From Sulfobacillus benefaciens (GTDB taxonomy: Bacteria > Bacillota > Sulfobacillia > Sulfobacillales > Sulfobacillaceae): a stretch of 47,780 nucleotides of DNA. The position numbers were made by a program, and so were the translations under genes. The notes under the pieces were generated by a model. It ran no database searches, was not told the origin of the DNA, and worked only from the letters and a program-made list of their open reading frames with translations. Position 1 is the stretch's first letter. Every line of letters begins with the position of its first letter. Positions 35,569-44,149 of this stretch are shown here, in pieces. Location of the stretch: contig PXYT01000023.1 of the NCBI GenBank assembly GCA_003023725.1, positions 1 to 47,780 of the forward strand, in the 5' to 3' direction.

Positions 35569-36995
35569 TGCTGTCAGGTTAAGGGTTTTCACCTAGAAAT
35601 AGCGGTTTCTTGAGGGGTTTTAGTCTATCTCCGGTCTAAGAGGGAACACTGACGACGAGCCGCGCCGTTTATGGTGAGTGCGAATTTCATGTCCTTCGTC
35701 GGCGTACGCAGGACTTCCCGAAAATCGGTGCTGGACAAAGCTTTGCCGATTTGTTAGGGTCGACTGGGAGGGACTCATGATGAAAAAAAACGTTGCCATT
35801 ATGGTCACAGGTGGGAGACACGATTCGTCACGCCGAATTTTGGAAACGGGCGCGGATGCGCCCGACGGCCTTTACGCGCCAACGCCAGGTGAATCTGGTG
35901 GGAGTGGTATCCATCATTCTCAATATGATCCGGCGATCGACCCCACGGGAATTGGACGACTACCTGAGTCAGGCATTTCCCGAGGAGCCTAACATGACGT
36001 ATACCCAGCAGTCGTTCGCCGAAGCTCGGCAAAATCTACGCCCCGAAGCGTTCGAGTGGCTTAATCAGGTCTTCTTAAAAGGGTTTTATGAAGACGACGA
36101 TGAGGCGACCTACCGCGGATTCCGCCTATTGGCCATTGATGGGAGTGTGATCGCATGGCCGAATACGCCCGCCCTCCGTGCGGCGTATGGGGTCGCAACC
36201 AATCAGTTCTCCCAGGGGGCAGTCGCGCGAGTGCGCTCGTCGTCGCTCTATGATGTGCTAAATGGGATCGTCGTGCATAGCATTTTGGGGCGCTATGATA
36301 CCGCGGAACGGGACATGGCGAGAAAACACATTTGACGACCCTGGCGGATCTTCCCGGATCGCGCCCGAACTTGGTGCTCTTTGACCGTGGGTATCCGTCC
36401 GCCGACTTGATCTGGTGGCTTCTGGCACACGCCGTTCGCTTTGTCATGCGGGTGCCGACAGGTTTTTATCGCGAGATCGAGGAGGTGACGGAGCCGGATT
36501 CATGGGTCACCATCCGCATGACGTCCGAGCGGGCACGCGCCTTAACACGCCAAGGCATTCCCGTGCCGGTCGGCACGGTCTTGACTGTGCGCGTCCTCAA
36601 GCTCCTGTTGCCGTCGGGGGATGTCGAAACCTTGATTACGGACCTCACACCCGCCGAACTGCCCCTGGACGAGGCCTTGGACCTCTACTTTCTCCGCTGG
36701 GGCGTCGAAACACACGATGATGACGGGAAGTATAAATGGGAGGTGGAGAACTTCTCCGGTCAGACTCCGGTGGTCATTCAGCAAGACTTTCATGCCAGCA
36801 TCCTCATGAGTAACCGGGCTGCGGTGGCGGAACAAGACGCGCAAGCCGAGATCCCAGCACGCATAGACCCCAACACTCACAAGTATGTCGATTATCGGAT
36901 CAACCGGAATATCCTGATTGGCAAAATGAAGGATCGCCTAATTGCCATAGCCTTGGAGGAAGACGGCCGGAAACGCGAAGCCGCATGGAATCGAT
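35569..36995 (+). mobile_element. Truncated IS4-family insertion sequence
   Basis: The left end is probably near 35569 (GCTGTCAGGTTAAGGG, terminal-repeat style). A hairpin AAATCGG/CCGATTT (35722-35752) precedes the transposase and could shield it from outside transcription. The 3' end is missing: at about 36995 the sequence passes straight into an oppositely oriented IS1634-type fragment. The right inverted repeat is not seen. Confidence 0.6.
35777..36995 (+). pseudogene. IS4-family transposase, frameshifted and 3'-truncated
   Basis: DDE transposase in pieces. The start ATGATG at 35777 follows GGGAGGG, but an A8 run (35783-35790) is one base too long to enter the main frame, which begins LPLWSQVGDTIRHAEFWKRA. 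The first catalytic Asp is in LLAIDGSVIAWPNT. A second shift near 36331 (RKHI, then LTTLADLPGSRPN) leads into LVLFDRGYPS with the second Asp and YFLRWGVET with the Y..R..E region. The C-terminus is lost at the IS1634 junction. A8 can support transcriptional slippage, but the second break makes it a pseudogene. Confidence 0.85.
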
Positions 36996-37233
36996 TGCGG
37001 GGCTCCACCAGACGCAAGCGACGGGCTATACTCAACAAGGCTTGGCTGCCTCCGTGCTCAGCCACCCGCACGCGGGTGGGTTCGGGGGGCTTCCCCTCCC
37101 ATCGCGCGACGACCTGCTCAGCCCGCCCCAAGTATTGTTGTTTCACGCGTCATGATTTCCCATCGACCCGTTTTTCTTCGATCCGATAGGAGTAGACGTG
37201 CCCCTTGACTTTGTGCGGGGTAATACTTGCCAT
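36995..37233 (-). pseudogene. N-terminal fragment of an IS1634-family transposase
   Basis: ATG at 37233 with CAGGAGG upstream opens MASITPHKVKGHVYSYRIEE, typical of IS1634 transposases. A TGA interrupts the frame after DGKS, probably from CGA. The same frame goes on with RVKQQYLGRAEQVVARWEG and ALLSIARRLRLVE, then stops matching where the IS4-like element begins. About 80 of an expected 500-plus residues remain. Confidence 0.8.
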
Positions 37234-37931
37234 CGACGAACCTCCTGTTCCATGGGCTGATAAATAGCAGAGCGCGATCGCCCCGCAAAAATCCTTGGCA
37301 ATTTTGGCGGATAATAAGCAATATTTTTTCTGATCTAACCCGTCTGCAACCCAAATTTTGTGGTATACACACAAATTTGAGGCGGTGCATGCCTTTGAGG
37401 ACAATTTTGCCCCGTAACTAGGAAACTTCCGCTAGACTACGCTGGACCCGCCATGCGATCTTCCTTCCCAAGAAAAGTCTTTGAGGGTCACCGGTTCGGC
37501 GCGAAGGCTCTGTAGACATCCCAGCACTTTCTACGCCACGAAAAGAGCGCATCAGCACCGAGTTTTTAGGCGAGAATAGAATAATTTCACCTCACCTCTC
37601 TTCAAAAGTCCACAAAAGAATCTTGCCTGCTTACAACAAAGGACCATGAGACTACGACGACAAGACGTTCATCCAGAAAGAACTGCCGACAACGCACACG
37701 AGTCAAGCCATCCGTGATTCCCCAAAACCTCCCCCGAACCCGAAAATGTTGGTCATTCCCACCCGATTCCGATCCAAAGTCGACGCCAGCAAATTCTTCC
37801 GAAACCCCTATTCCAGCCACGTCTATAAAACCATGACGAGACAAAGATTGGAACCATTGGTGGGACTGTATGTCCATCCCCAATTTTTTAGGATTGACTT
37901 AACACGAATCGAGGGAGGATATGGTTACATC
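37234..37931. other. Non-coding stretch upstream of the GT2-GtrA gene
   Basis: Holds the outer part of the IS1634-type remnant and the leader of the next gene. The GT2-GtrA frame is open from 37746, but the N-terminal extension is low-complexity and unlike the family. No clear promoter or riboswitch seen. Confidence 0.45.
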
Positions 37932-39131
37932 ATGCAAGACTTTGCCAACGAATATCCGCAAGCCCATCCCCAAAGCGACCCGCTTGTGTCTGTCGTGATC
38001 CCCGCCCACAACGAAGAGTACCACATCGCCCGGGCCATAAAGTCAGTATTAAGAGAGTTCGAGAGCATAGCCATGGACGTCGAAGTCATCGTCGTCGACG
38101 ACGGTTCGACCGACGCCACCTATCATGAGGCTATTAATGCCTCGAAACACTCCTCCTCAGTTAAGGTCATTTCTCTGGAAAAAAATCATGGAAAAGGGTT
38201 TGCCCTTCGTACAGGATTTAGCCATAGTCGCGGAAGCGCCGTAGGATTCATTGATGCCGATTTGGAATATCCGGTCAACGCCTTACCTATCATGGCACAC
38301 TTGGTTCTCGAGTCCGGGCACTCGTGTGCCATTGCCTCGCGGATGGCCGATGATCGTCCTCAGATAGAACGTGTGTCGTCACACATAGCCCACAAAATTA
38401 CATCTCTCTTGCTGCAGCTTCCCATTCGGGACACCCAGGCCGGCATCAAAATGTTTCCCGGTTCTTTCGCCCGCACAATCCTCACCAATTGCGCACAGGA
38501 GGGATGGCTCTATGATGTTGAAGCTCTCTTGCGGGTGGTCGAACAACCTCTCGAAGTCATTGAGGTACCGGTAATGCAAAAAAGCATACGCAAAAGACGC
38601 GCCAATTTATGGACCATGATGGCGTGTGGGCCCGCCCTGTTCACACTGGCTGTGGCCCACCGGCAATCTCTCAGCCGTCATTCCTCCAAGGAACTCCGGC
38701 AAGTCCTGCGCTTTGGACTCACCGGGTTTATCAACACGCTTGTGGATGTCGCTCTCTTTTGGGGACTGATTCGGATGTGGCCGCCCCATTTCAGCGCCTG
38801 GCAAGCCGCTTTGGAATCATTGACGGCGTGGGCTGGTGCAAGCCTCGTAGGTTATATATTACATTCCCGGTACACGTTCCGTAGACGTCTGTCTCATAGC
38901 GGTTTTTATCTCGTGACCGGAATAGGGGTGGCGGTGCAAATGACCCTTACAGGGTGGATGACCCACATGCTCGGCACCGAAGGAGGACTCATCGGCAAAC
39001 TCGCAGGAATTGCCCTGGCGTCACTGATAACGTATGCTGGGTACCGCTTTCTCGCTAAACATGGTGAGCCCTTACCCTCTTCTTCCCCCACCGTCCGCAA
39101 GGCCAATATTCCGACCGTTGTGGGACAGTAA
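37932..39131 (+). CDS. GT2 polyprenyl-phosphate sugar transferase fused to GtrA
   Basis: About 399 residues. The N-terminal ~245 form a dolichol-phosphate-mannose-synthase-like GT2 domain with VSVVIPAHNEE, VIVVDDGSTDAT, GFIDADLEYP (DxD) and DTQAGIKMF. A GtrA domain with four helices follows (LRFGLTGFINTLVDVALFWGL, LVGYILHSRYTFRR), often linked to flipping or handling lipid-linked sugars. It would make a polyprenyl-phosphate sugar, the donor type used by GT-C enzymes such as the one at 33771. The start at 37932 is preferred on domain grounds; GGGAGG is 13 bases upstream, somewhat far. Confidence 0.87.
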   Translation: MQDFANEYPQAHPQSDPLVSVVIPAHNEEYHIARAIKSVLREFESIAMDVEVIVVDDGSTDATYHEAINASKHSSSVKVISLEKNHGKGFALRTGFSHSRGSAVGFIDADLEYPVNALPIMAHLVLESGHSCAIASRMADDRPQIERVSSHIAHKITSLLLQLPIRDTQAGIKMFPGSFARTILTNCAQEGWLYDVEALLRVVEQPLEVIEVPVMQKSIRKRRANLWTMMACGPALFTLAVAHRQSLSRHSSKELRQVLRFGLTGFINTLVDVALFWGLIRMWPPHFSAWQAALESLTAWAGASLVGYILHSRYTFRRRLSHSGFYLVTGIGVAVQMTLTGWMTHMLGTEGGLIGKLAGIALASLITYAGYRFLAKHGEPLPSSSPTVRKANIPTVVGQ

Positions 39132-39424
39132 TTTTAACTCCCGCTGACAGTCTATCTCAAGTTGCGATCTATCAGGGGCCATTCGAAAGCACTGTTTCTT
39201 CGATGATAAGGTTAGAACAAGGCTCAAGGAACGTGATCAGTCTTGCAGCCATCTATGTGGATGGATTGAGGCGTCTGATCCAGCCAGTAAGGCATCCTTT
39301 GCCCAGTATAATTGCTGGACATCAGCAGATAATCCCGGTACGATACTTGACACATGACGCATACGTTAAAAAACATGGAAGAAATATCTGACACGCAAAG
39401 TATTTTTCTGTTTCCAAGTGACAG

Positions 39425-39459
39425 AACAAGGCCGTCCATAAAACAAGGACGGCCTTGTT
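39425..39459. terminator. Hairpin between convergent genes
   Basis: Perfect 13-bp stem AACAAGGCCGTCC/GGACGGCCTTGTT with a nine-base loop, between the GT2-GtrA gene and LPEVP protein 2, which converge. No long T-run on either side. Otherwise 39132-39492 holds nothing I can support. Confidence 0.65.
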
Positions 39460-39492
39460 CGAACCCGTATCTTCACGAGTCACCCGAGATTT

Positions 39493-40224
39493 TTACCCGA
39501 TTTTACCCGCTTGAGTGAATGAGGGGTTTGCGGATTTACGGCGAAGCCGCCAGATGACCCCGGAAGCTGCCACCCCGACAAGCGGAATACCCACTGCAAA
39601 CGGCACTTCGGGCAATTGCCCATAGGGAAGGGTGCTTGTCACGGTACCTGTTCCCGACACCACGTCATCCGACCATGAAGGGTCGGATGCGATCCCCATC
39701 CGGAAAGTGTACTGTGCATTAGGGCTTTGGGAATTTGGCGCCGGCGGAGAAAAAATACGAAGACTCTCCTTTTGGCCAACAGAAGTTCCAGAAGGCAATG
39801 TGAGTTGATATTCTGCCGTCCCCGAAACGTCGTGATGTGTTCCCGGCTTATACGTAATTCCCGGATTCCCTGGTGTGATTAAAGCAGCAGAGTACGGCGT
39901 GGAATTCACCACCTGACCGTTTTTCACCAGCTGAATATACAAAGTCGAGGGAAAGGAATGGAAATATTTGGTGCTTGAACTGCCGTCAGCACCAGTTTGA
40001 TCGACTGTCACCATCAAGTCAAACGTTTGACTGGAATTCTTAAGAGCACTAACAGTTAAATTGGTGAGTTGAAACTTGGATCCACCATTTCCGGGTCCAT
40101 TGGGTCCGGGTCCATTAGGCCCAGCGGCAAAAGTCATCGGGGAGCTTGCGATAACGATCCCCAAGGTGGCTGCGGCAAAACCGACTCGTCTGACAATACG
40201 GGCATTGATATGAAAAAAATTCAT
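39493..40224 (-). CDS. Secreted protein with LPEVP C-terminal sorting signal (2)
   Basis: 243 residues. Signal peptide (RRVGFAAATLGIVIA.., cleavage near TFA-AGP), then a Gly/Pro/Asn linker (GPNGPGPNGPGNGG), then a beta-rich domain. Near the C-terminus PYGQLPEVPFAVGIP leads into a helix (LVGVAASGVIW), a basic stretch RLRRK, and a 13-residue tail. The signal matches that of the protein at 26150. ATG at 40224 has GAGGAG eight bases before it. A GACCCCC/GGGGGTC hairpin lies in its leader. Probably the second local substrate of the exosortase. Confidence 0.82.
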   Translation of the reverse strand: MNFFHINARIVRRVGFAAATLGIVIASSPMTFAAGPNGPGPNGPGNGGSKFQLTNLTVSALKNSSQTFDLMVTVDQTGADGSSSTKYFHSFPSTLYIQLVKNGQVVNSTPYSAALITPGNPGITYKPGTHHDVSGTAEYQLTLPSGTSVGQKESLRIFSPPAPNSQSPNAQYTFRMGIASDPSWSDDVVSGTGTVTSTLPYGQLPEVPFAVGIPLVGVAASGVIWRLRRKSANPSFTQAGKIG

Positions 40225-40261
40225 CGAGTACACTCCTCATTTACTATAAGGCGCCCAGGTG

Positions 40262-40291
40262 GACCCCCACGATCTTGGACTTCGGGGGTCA
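40262..40291 (-). promoter_or_regulatory. Leader hairpin of LPEVP protein 2
   Basis: GACCCCC and GGGGGTC pair around a 16-base loop, about 40 bases upstream of the start. It may stabilise the mRNA or be part of a regulatory leader; the blocks CCTCCGGCC and GGTAGG nearby are reminiscent of riboswitch pieces but do not add up to a known class. Confidence 0.4.
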
Positions 40292-40299
40292 AGGCCGGA

Positions 40300-40919
40300 G
40301 GCTAGCTAGATTTACCTACCGATACCACGTTACAATCGTGCTTATTCTCTGCCAGTACCTGGCTCAGTCTCAATGCCCGTATCTCGTTAGTCGCTGAGTG
40401 CGCCGACCTCGTAGTCAGCACTATGCGAGCGTGAACCAAAGATCATCCTAAATCTCTCAACCCTCTCTAATTATCCTCGACCGCCTCCGAATTGTTTGAC
40501 CTTCCTTCAAACTCTCTCCGTGCCAGTTCGCGAGAGTGAGCCTTGCCAGAATTTCGGCATTCCTGTTGGCGTATGCGCCTTTTTGACAGCAACGGGCAAC
40601 CGGCTGCCGAGAGCCGTATCATCGCATCGGAACCGAAAACCCTTCCTGTTATCAGCCGCACGGTCGCTCCAAAGCCCGCGGCCACAATACAACTGGTGTC
40701 CGCTCTGGCGGCAACCTTTTATGAGTACGACACCATTTTGTACACGGTTTCCGGAGATGCAGCCTCGGACCTGCCTCGGGTACTGGAATTTTTTCAATTC
40801 ACGCGAGATGACACGATCTGGAAGTTCACATTTCCTGGACGCTCCTTTCAGAGATGGATTGCCGTATTGGTTGTACCGCCCGCAGTCCTTACACCACTCA
40901 ACCCGATGGGCGGGGTGCG
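40300..40919. other. Stretch with only weak ORFs
   Basis: Open frames exist on both strands (plus 40543-40953; minus 40507 to about 40930 with EWCKDCGRYNQYGNPSLKG), but none has a ribosome binding site and a recognised family. Probably decayed sequence downstream of the M20 pseudogene. Confidence 0.4.
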
Positions 40920-41573
40920 TTCAGCAGTTGATTCATGTGGGCGATGGCATTGATTCCAGTTTCCGGCATGGAGCCATGGACAGTCCTTCCGTAACAGGTA
41001 ATCTCCACCCACGATACGCCCTTATTCGCAATCATGATGTCTCCGGTGGTGGGCTTCCCACGAGCAGTGTGTCCACGCCGTCCATGTACCCGTCTTGATA
41101 GAGACGGCCCGATCCTACCGCACGTGTTTCCTCACCCGCTTGTTCTGAGTAATTTGACGTCCTCGTTTAGTTCAACGCCTGCGTCCTTCAATTCCAACAT
41201 GGCAAAGACCAGGGCTATGAGCCCGCCTTTCATGTCGGCGGCAATCCCCCCGGCCATAAATTTTCCTGTCCACTTCGTCGGCCGAAAAGGGATCATACTG
41301 CCACCGAATCTTCCCCGGCGGGACCACATCCATATGCCCGGATACAGCTAGGACACGCTTCTAGGGTGACGAGGTCCCACGAAGCCACCCCACCACATTA
41401 ACCCGTCCATCTTCTAACGCCAGGCACTCGGCTTCCAATCCATGGTTTTTCAATAACGAGGAAACCGCATCTGCCACGTCCTGCTCATTACCAAGGGGGA
41501 TTCATAGCGGAATACGGATTACGGTCTTTAAGAGTTCTAGGGCTTCTCTGCTCATTTTGACTTCTTCGCTCAT
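40920..41573 (-). pseudogene. Decayed M20 peptidase (ArgE/DapE-type)
   Basis: ATG at 41573 has AGGAGG upstream and opens SEEVKMSREALELLKTVIRI, but a TGA follows within 25 codons. Further pieces in shifting frames are [31 protein letters not shown] (metal-binding His/Asp), [38 protein letters not shown] (catalytic Glu) and GDIMIANKGVSWVEITCYGR. Several stops and frameshifts and a missing C-terminus make it non-functional. It lies 21 bases after the TRIC-family gene, so the two once formed an operon. Confidence 0.88.
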
Positions 41574-41594
41574 TTTAAAACCTCCTAAATTTCT

Positions 41595-42203
41595 TTAAGT
41601 TGCCTTCCCTGCACGAGGTAATCTCCAATTAAACACAAGCGACAGAATCCGCAAGACAAATATCACACCGATCAACGCATATATTCGCCAGGGAGTGTAA
41701 GGATTAACCCACCCTAAGGAAACCACGGCACCCGCCAAGAGCGCCCAGACTGCGTACGTATCGGCCCGAAGCACTGTGGGTTTGCGCTGCGCCAACACAT
41801 CGCGAATCACGCCACCCCCAACACCTGTCATGGCCGCCGCTACGAGAATGGTACCTGCCGACCCGTGGATCCGCTCTGCATACAACGCCCCTTCTACTGC
41901 GAAGGTTGCCAGACCCATCGCGTCAAACAACAACATGGGTTTAATGCCATATTTCACGACACCAACAGGGAAGACAATGGCGACAAACATCGCGATCAAC
42001 GCGGACGCAAAGGACCAGGTTTGATGCCACACGGCCGCAACGGGAAGGCCTACAATCAGATTACGGATCATTCCACCGGCAAACGCGGTGATAAGCCCCA
42101 ACACTAAGATCCCGAAAATGTCATATTCTTCTTCGATAGCAACTAGCGCGCCACTCAAGGCAAAGGCAACACTTCCGATAATATTGAGAATGGTTAATGC
42201 CAC
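41595..42203 (-). CDS. TRIC-family (UPF0126/YicG-like) membrane channel
   Basis: 202 residues with seven hydrophobic helices in two homologous halves. Each half has the kinked-helix glycine motif of the family: AFAGGMIRNLIVG in the first and GVGGGVIRDVLAQRKP in the second. Bacterial TRIC relatives form trimeric cation channels; some members transport small metabolites such as glycine. Start is GTG at 42203 with AGGTAGGGG upstream. Followed by an M20 peptidase pseudogene. Confidence 0.92.
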   Translation of the reverse strand: MALTILNIIGSVAFALSGALVAIEEEYDIFGILVLGLITAFAGGMIRNLIVGLPVAAVWHQTWSFASALIAMFVAIVFPVGVVKYGIKPMLLFDAMGLATFAVEGALYAERIHGSAGTILVAAAMTGVGGGVIRDVLAQRKPTVLRADTYAVWALLAGAVVSLGWVNPYTPWRIYALIGVIFVLRILSLVFNWRLPRAGKAT

Positions 42204-42660
42204 AATTTAACCCCTACCTTTATTTATTATTTCTCGTCATTCTGTAGTGCTCGCCCACCCCATTCATTGGTACCATGGGGCAGACCGTCTCCGCCCACAA
42301 CAACTCACGGGAACTGGCCCCCAGCAAGAACCCCCTGCTACAGACAGTGACGCAGTGCAGCCATTCCATCCATACAAGACACGGACTCCGGCTGAAACAT
42401 CCTGAAATGGACGCAGACGTTCCGAAACCGGGGGCCACCGCTTACCCAAACCGTCCCCCGTCCACCGTAACTAAGATTACCGTACCGAGAGCTTCTGTGC
42501 AGTAATCGGCTTTTCGCGCATCATCGGCAGCTCCCATGGAATGGGATGTCGGGCTGAAGTGTTTAATCCCATTCTACGGCAACACCCTGGTCGGCGTTGC
42601 CCATGCGTCATAGCAGTAAAGGCACACGCGATCCCATGCCCCGAGGCGTACCTCTAACCA
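42204..42660. other. Stretch without a supportable gene
   Basis: No ORF with ribosome binding site and family resemblance. Likely decayed, as are both neighbouring stretches to the right. Confidence 0.5.
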
Positions 42661-42679
42661 CTCGTCGAATTCCAGGGCT

Positions 42680-43170
42680 GATCGTCACGTTGTCGTGCGC
42701 TTGATCTTTCGTCAAGCACAGGCACTGGAAAGACCGAAGCGGCTCTTGCCCCTTTAGCTAAGTAAATATTGGTCCGACTGCTTTCAAAATAACACCGTCA
42801 CGATTATCTATGTTGTGCCGACAAAAGCTCTAGCCAACGATCTCATGGTGCGCCTGTCAGGCCCACTATCCCACTTAGGAATTCGACTCGGTAATCGACA
42901 TGGAGATCGGGACGATGTACGCCACAGATCGCATCCGCCCCAGATTCTACTCACGACACCAGAGTCGCTGGATGTACTGTTATTTAATCATGAGCAGTCA
43001 ATACGGAGCGTCAACGCTATTGTTGTTGATGAGGTTCACATTCTCAACAACACGCAACGAGGCCTACATTTGAGCATCCTGCTCCGTCGCCTCCAGGAGC
43101 AATCCCTAAATCCTATTCAAGTGGTGGCGCTGTCCGCCACGTTAGCGAACCTGGAGCCAGCAGTGCGAGA
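42680..43170 (+). pseudogene. Fragment of an Lhr-like superfamily 2 helicase
   Basis: Helicase motifs appear in order but with broken frames: Walker A SSTGTGKTEAALAPL near 42710, a TAA soon after, then VVPTKALANDL (motif Ia), LLTTPESLDVLLF (Ib), VVDEVHILNNTQRG (DEVH, motif II) and ALSATLANL (motif III). The rest is missing; the sequence joins an oppositely oriented integrase fragment near 43180. Confidence 0.82.
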
Positions 43171-43199
43171 TGTTAGCCGGACTCCTGCAGAGCGAGTCT

Positions 43200-43805
43200 C
43201 TGCCCTGCACCGCCGACAATCCGTTAGAGCGATAAAAAACCATAGGGCCTTTAAACGATCGTGCTCAGCCGCATCCAAGAACTGCATCGCTTGCTCTTTG
43301 GTTGGCGGCACGATCTCGGGAGATGTGACGCGCGCCAGTTTTACCCGGTCAACCGGATTAAACGGTATCAGACCCCATTTCACCGCCTCGTCAAGAGAAC
43401 TATGCGCCACGACATCGGTCTGATGCACCGTACTCTTGGCCTTCCCCTCTATAATCATTTCGGCGCACAGCACTTGGAAGTCTCCCAGAGTCAGGCCCTT
43501 TTAGGGGTTTAGACCCCAAGGCACTAAACAATGGAACCGCATGCCGGTAATAGGTCAACCGTGTAGTATCTCGTACCCGCCGGCGCCGTACCCTCCAGTC
43601 ATTTCTTGAAAAACGAGACAAACGTCTCCTCGCTGGGTGGTTAGCGGTTCGGATCATCCCGGTATAAGGCTGCCTCTTTTTCCGCCCAGTTCTTGGCGTC
43701 TTTCTTGGTATCGAACGTTTGCGTCATCTCCCGGCGTTTGCCGGTGCCGGTGTCATACATCATGACCCGGCCTTTCCAACGTCCCGTGGGGAGTCTTGCG
43801 GGCAT
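43200..43805 (-). pseudogene. Decayed tyrosine recombinase (phage-type integrase)
   Basis: ATG at 43805 opens MPARLPTGRWKGRVMMYDTG with KKDAKNWAEKEAALYR, an arm-binding N-terminal domain, ended by a stop. After a frameshift come a core-binding part (LTLGDFQVLCAEMIIEGKAK, SSLDEAVKWGLIPFNPVDRV) and the start of the catalytic domain (EQAMQFLDAAEHDRLKALW). The catalytic R..H..R..Y part is lost at the helicase junction. It is the trace of an integrated element. Confidence 0.85.
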
Positions 43806-43952
43806 CTTACGGAATACGGTTGTTTGGGTCCTTTAAGCATCATCTCACCCCATCCCAGAGGTTCGTCATGAATCGGAGGAATTCCTGCTTGAGGAACGGC
43901 GGCTACGGCCGCTCAGGAGCAGCCCAATATCTTTATACGAGGGGGTGAGGCG

Positions 43953-44039
43953 ATGGTTACGTGGCAGGGTCTCACGTTTGCCGTAACATTGGCAACACTC
44001 GTGGCGATCATTACGCTAAACCGCAAGAACCGCCCCTGA
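43953..44039 (+). CDS. Putative holin-like toxin peptide (28 aa)
   Basis: ATG at 43953 with GGGGGTGAGG just upstream, ending TGA at 44037-44039. The peptide MVTWQGLTFAVTLATLVAII ends in a basic tail (TLNRKNRP). One membrane helix with a short polar start is the layout of the Firmicute holin-like toxin family (TxpA/BsrG-like type I toxins), which act at the membrane and are silenced by an antisense RNA. I cannot identify the antisense RNA by eye. Hairpins follow at 44025-44062 and 44117-44146. Confidence 0.65.
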   Translation: MVTWQGLTFAVTLATLVAIITLNRKNRP

Positions 44040-44062
44040 TTAGCAGCCGGAAGGCGGTTCTT
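44025..44062 (+). terminator. Hairpin overlapping the toxin-peptide stop
   Basis: AAGAACCGCC pairs with GGCGGTTCTT around an 18-base loop. No T-run, so it may stabilise the toxin mRNA or pair with an antisense RNA rather than terminate. Confidence 0.5.
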
Positions 44063-44116
44063 GGATGCTTTCATTAAACTATCCGGGTACGCTACCCGAC
44101 TGGGTGCTGTGCCGGA

Positions 44117-44146
44117 GAGTCGAGGTTGTAGCCTCGGCTCTTTTGT
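44117..44146 (+). terminator. Intrinsic terminator downstream of the toxin peptide
   Basis: GAGTCGAGG/CCTCGGCTC stem (one G.U) with a six-base loop and TTTTGTT. Good candidate end for the toxin transcript. Confidence 0.75.
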
Positions 44147-44149
44147 TAG

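Noticed and set aside
40560-40680. Minus-strand GGCAGCCGGTTGCCCG resembling the 3' part of a c-di-GMP-I aptamer
   Set aside because: The required GACGCAAAGC and GNRA-stem parts are absent; likely chance or a remnant.
40543-40953. 136-codon plus-strand ORF
   Set aside because: No family recognised, overlaps the M20 pseudogene on the other strand, and has no convincing start.
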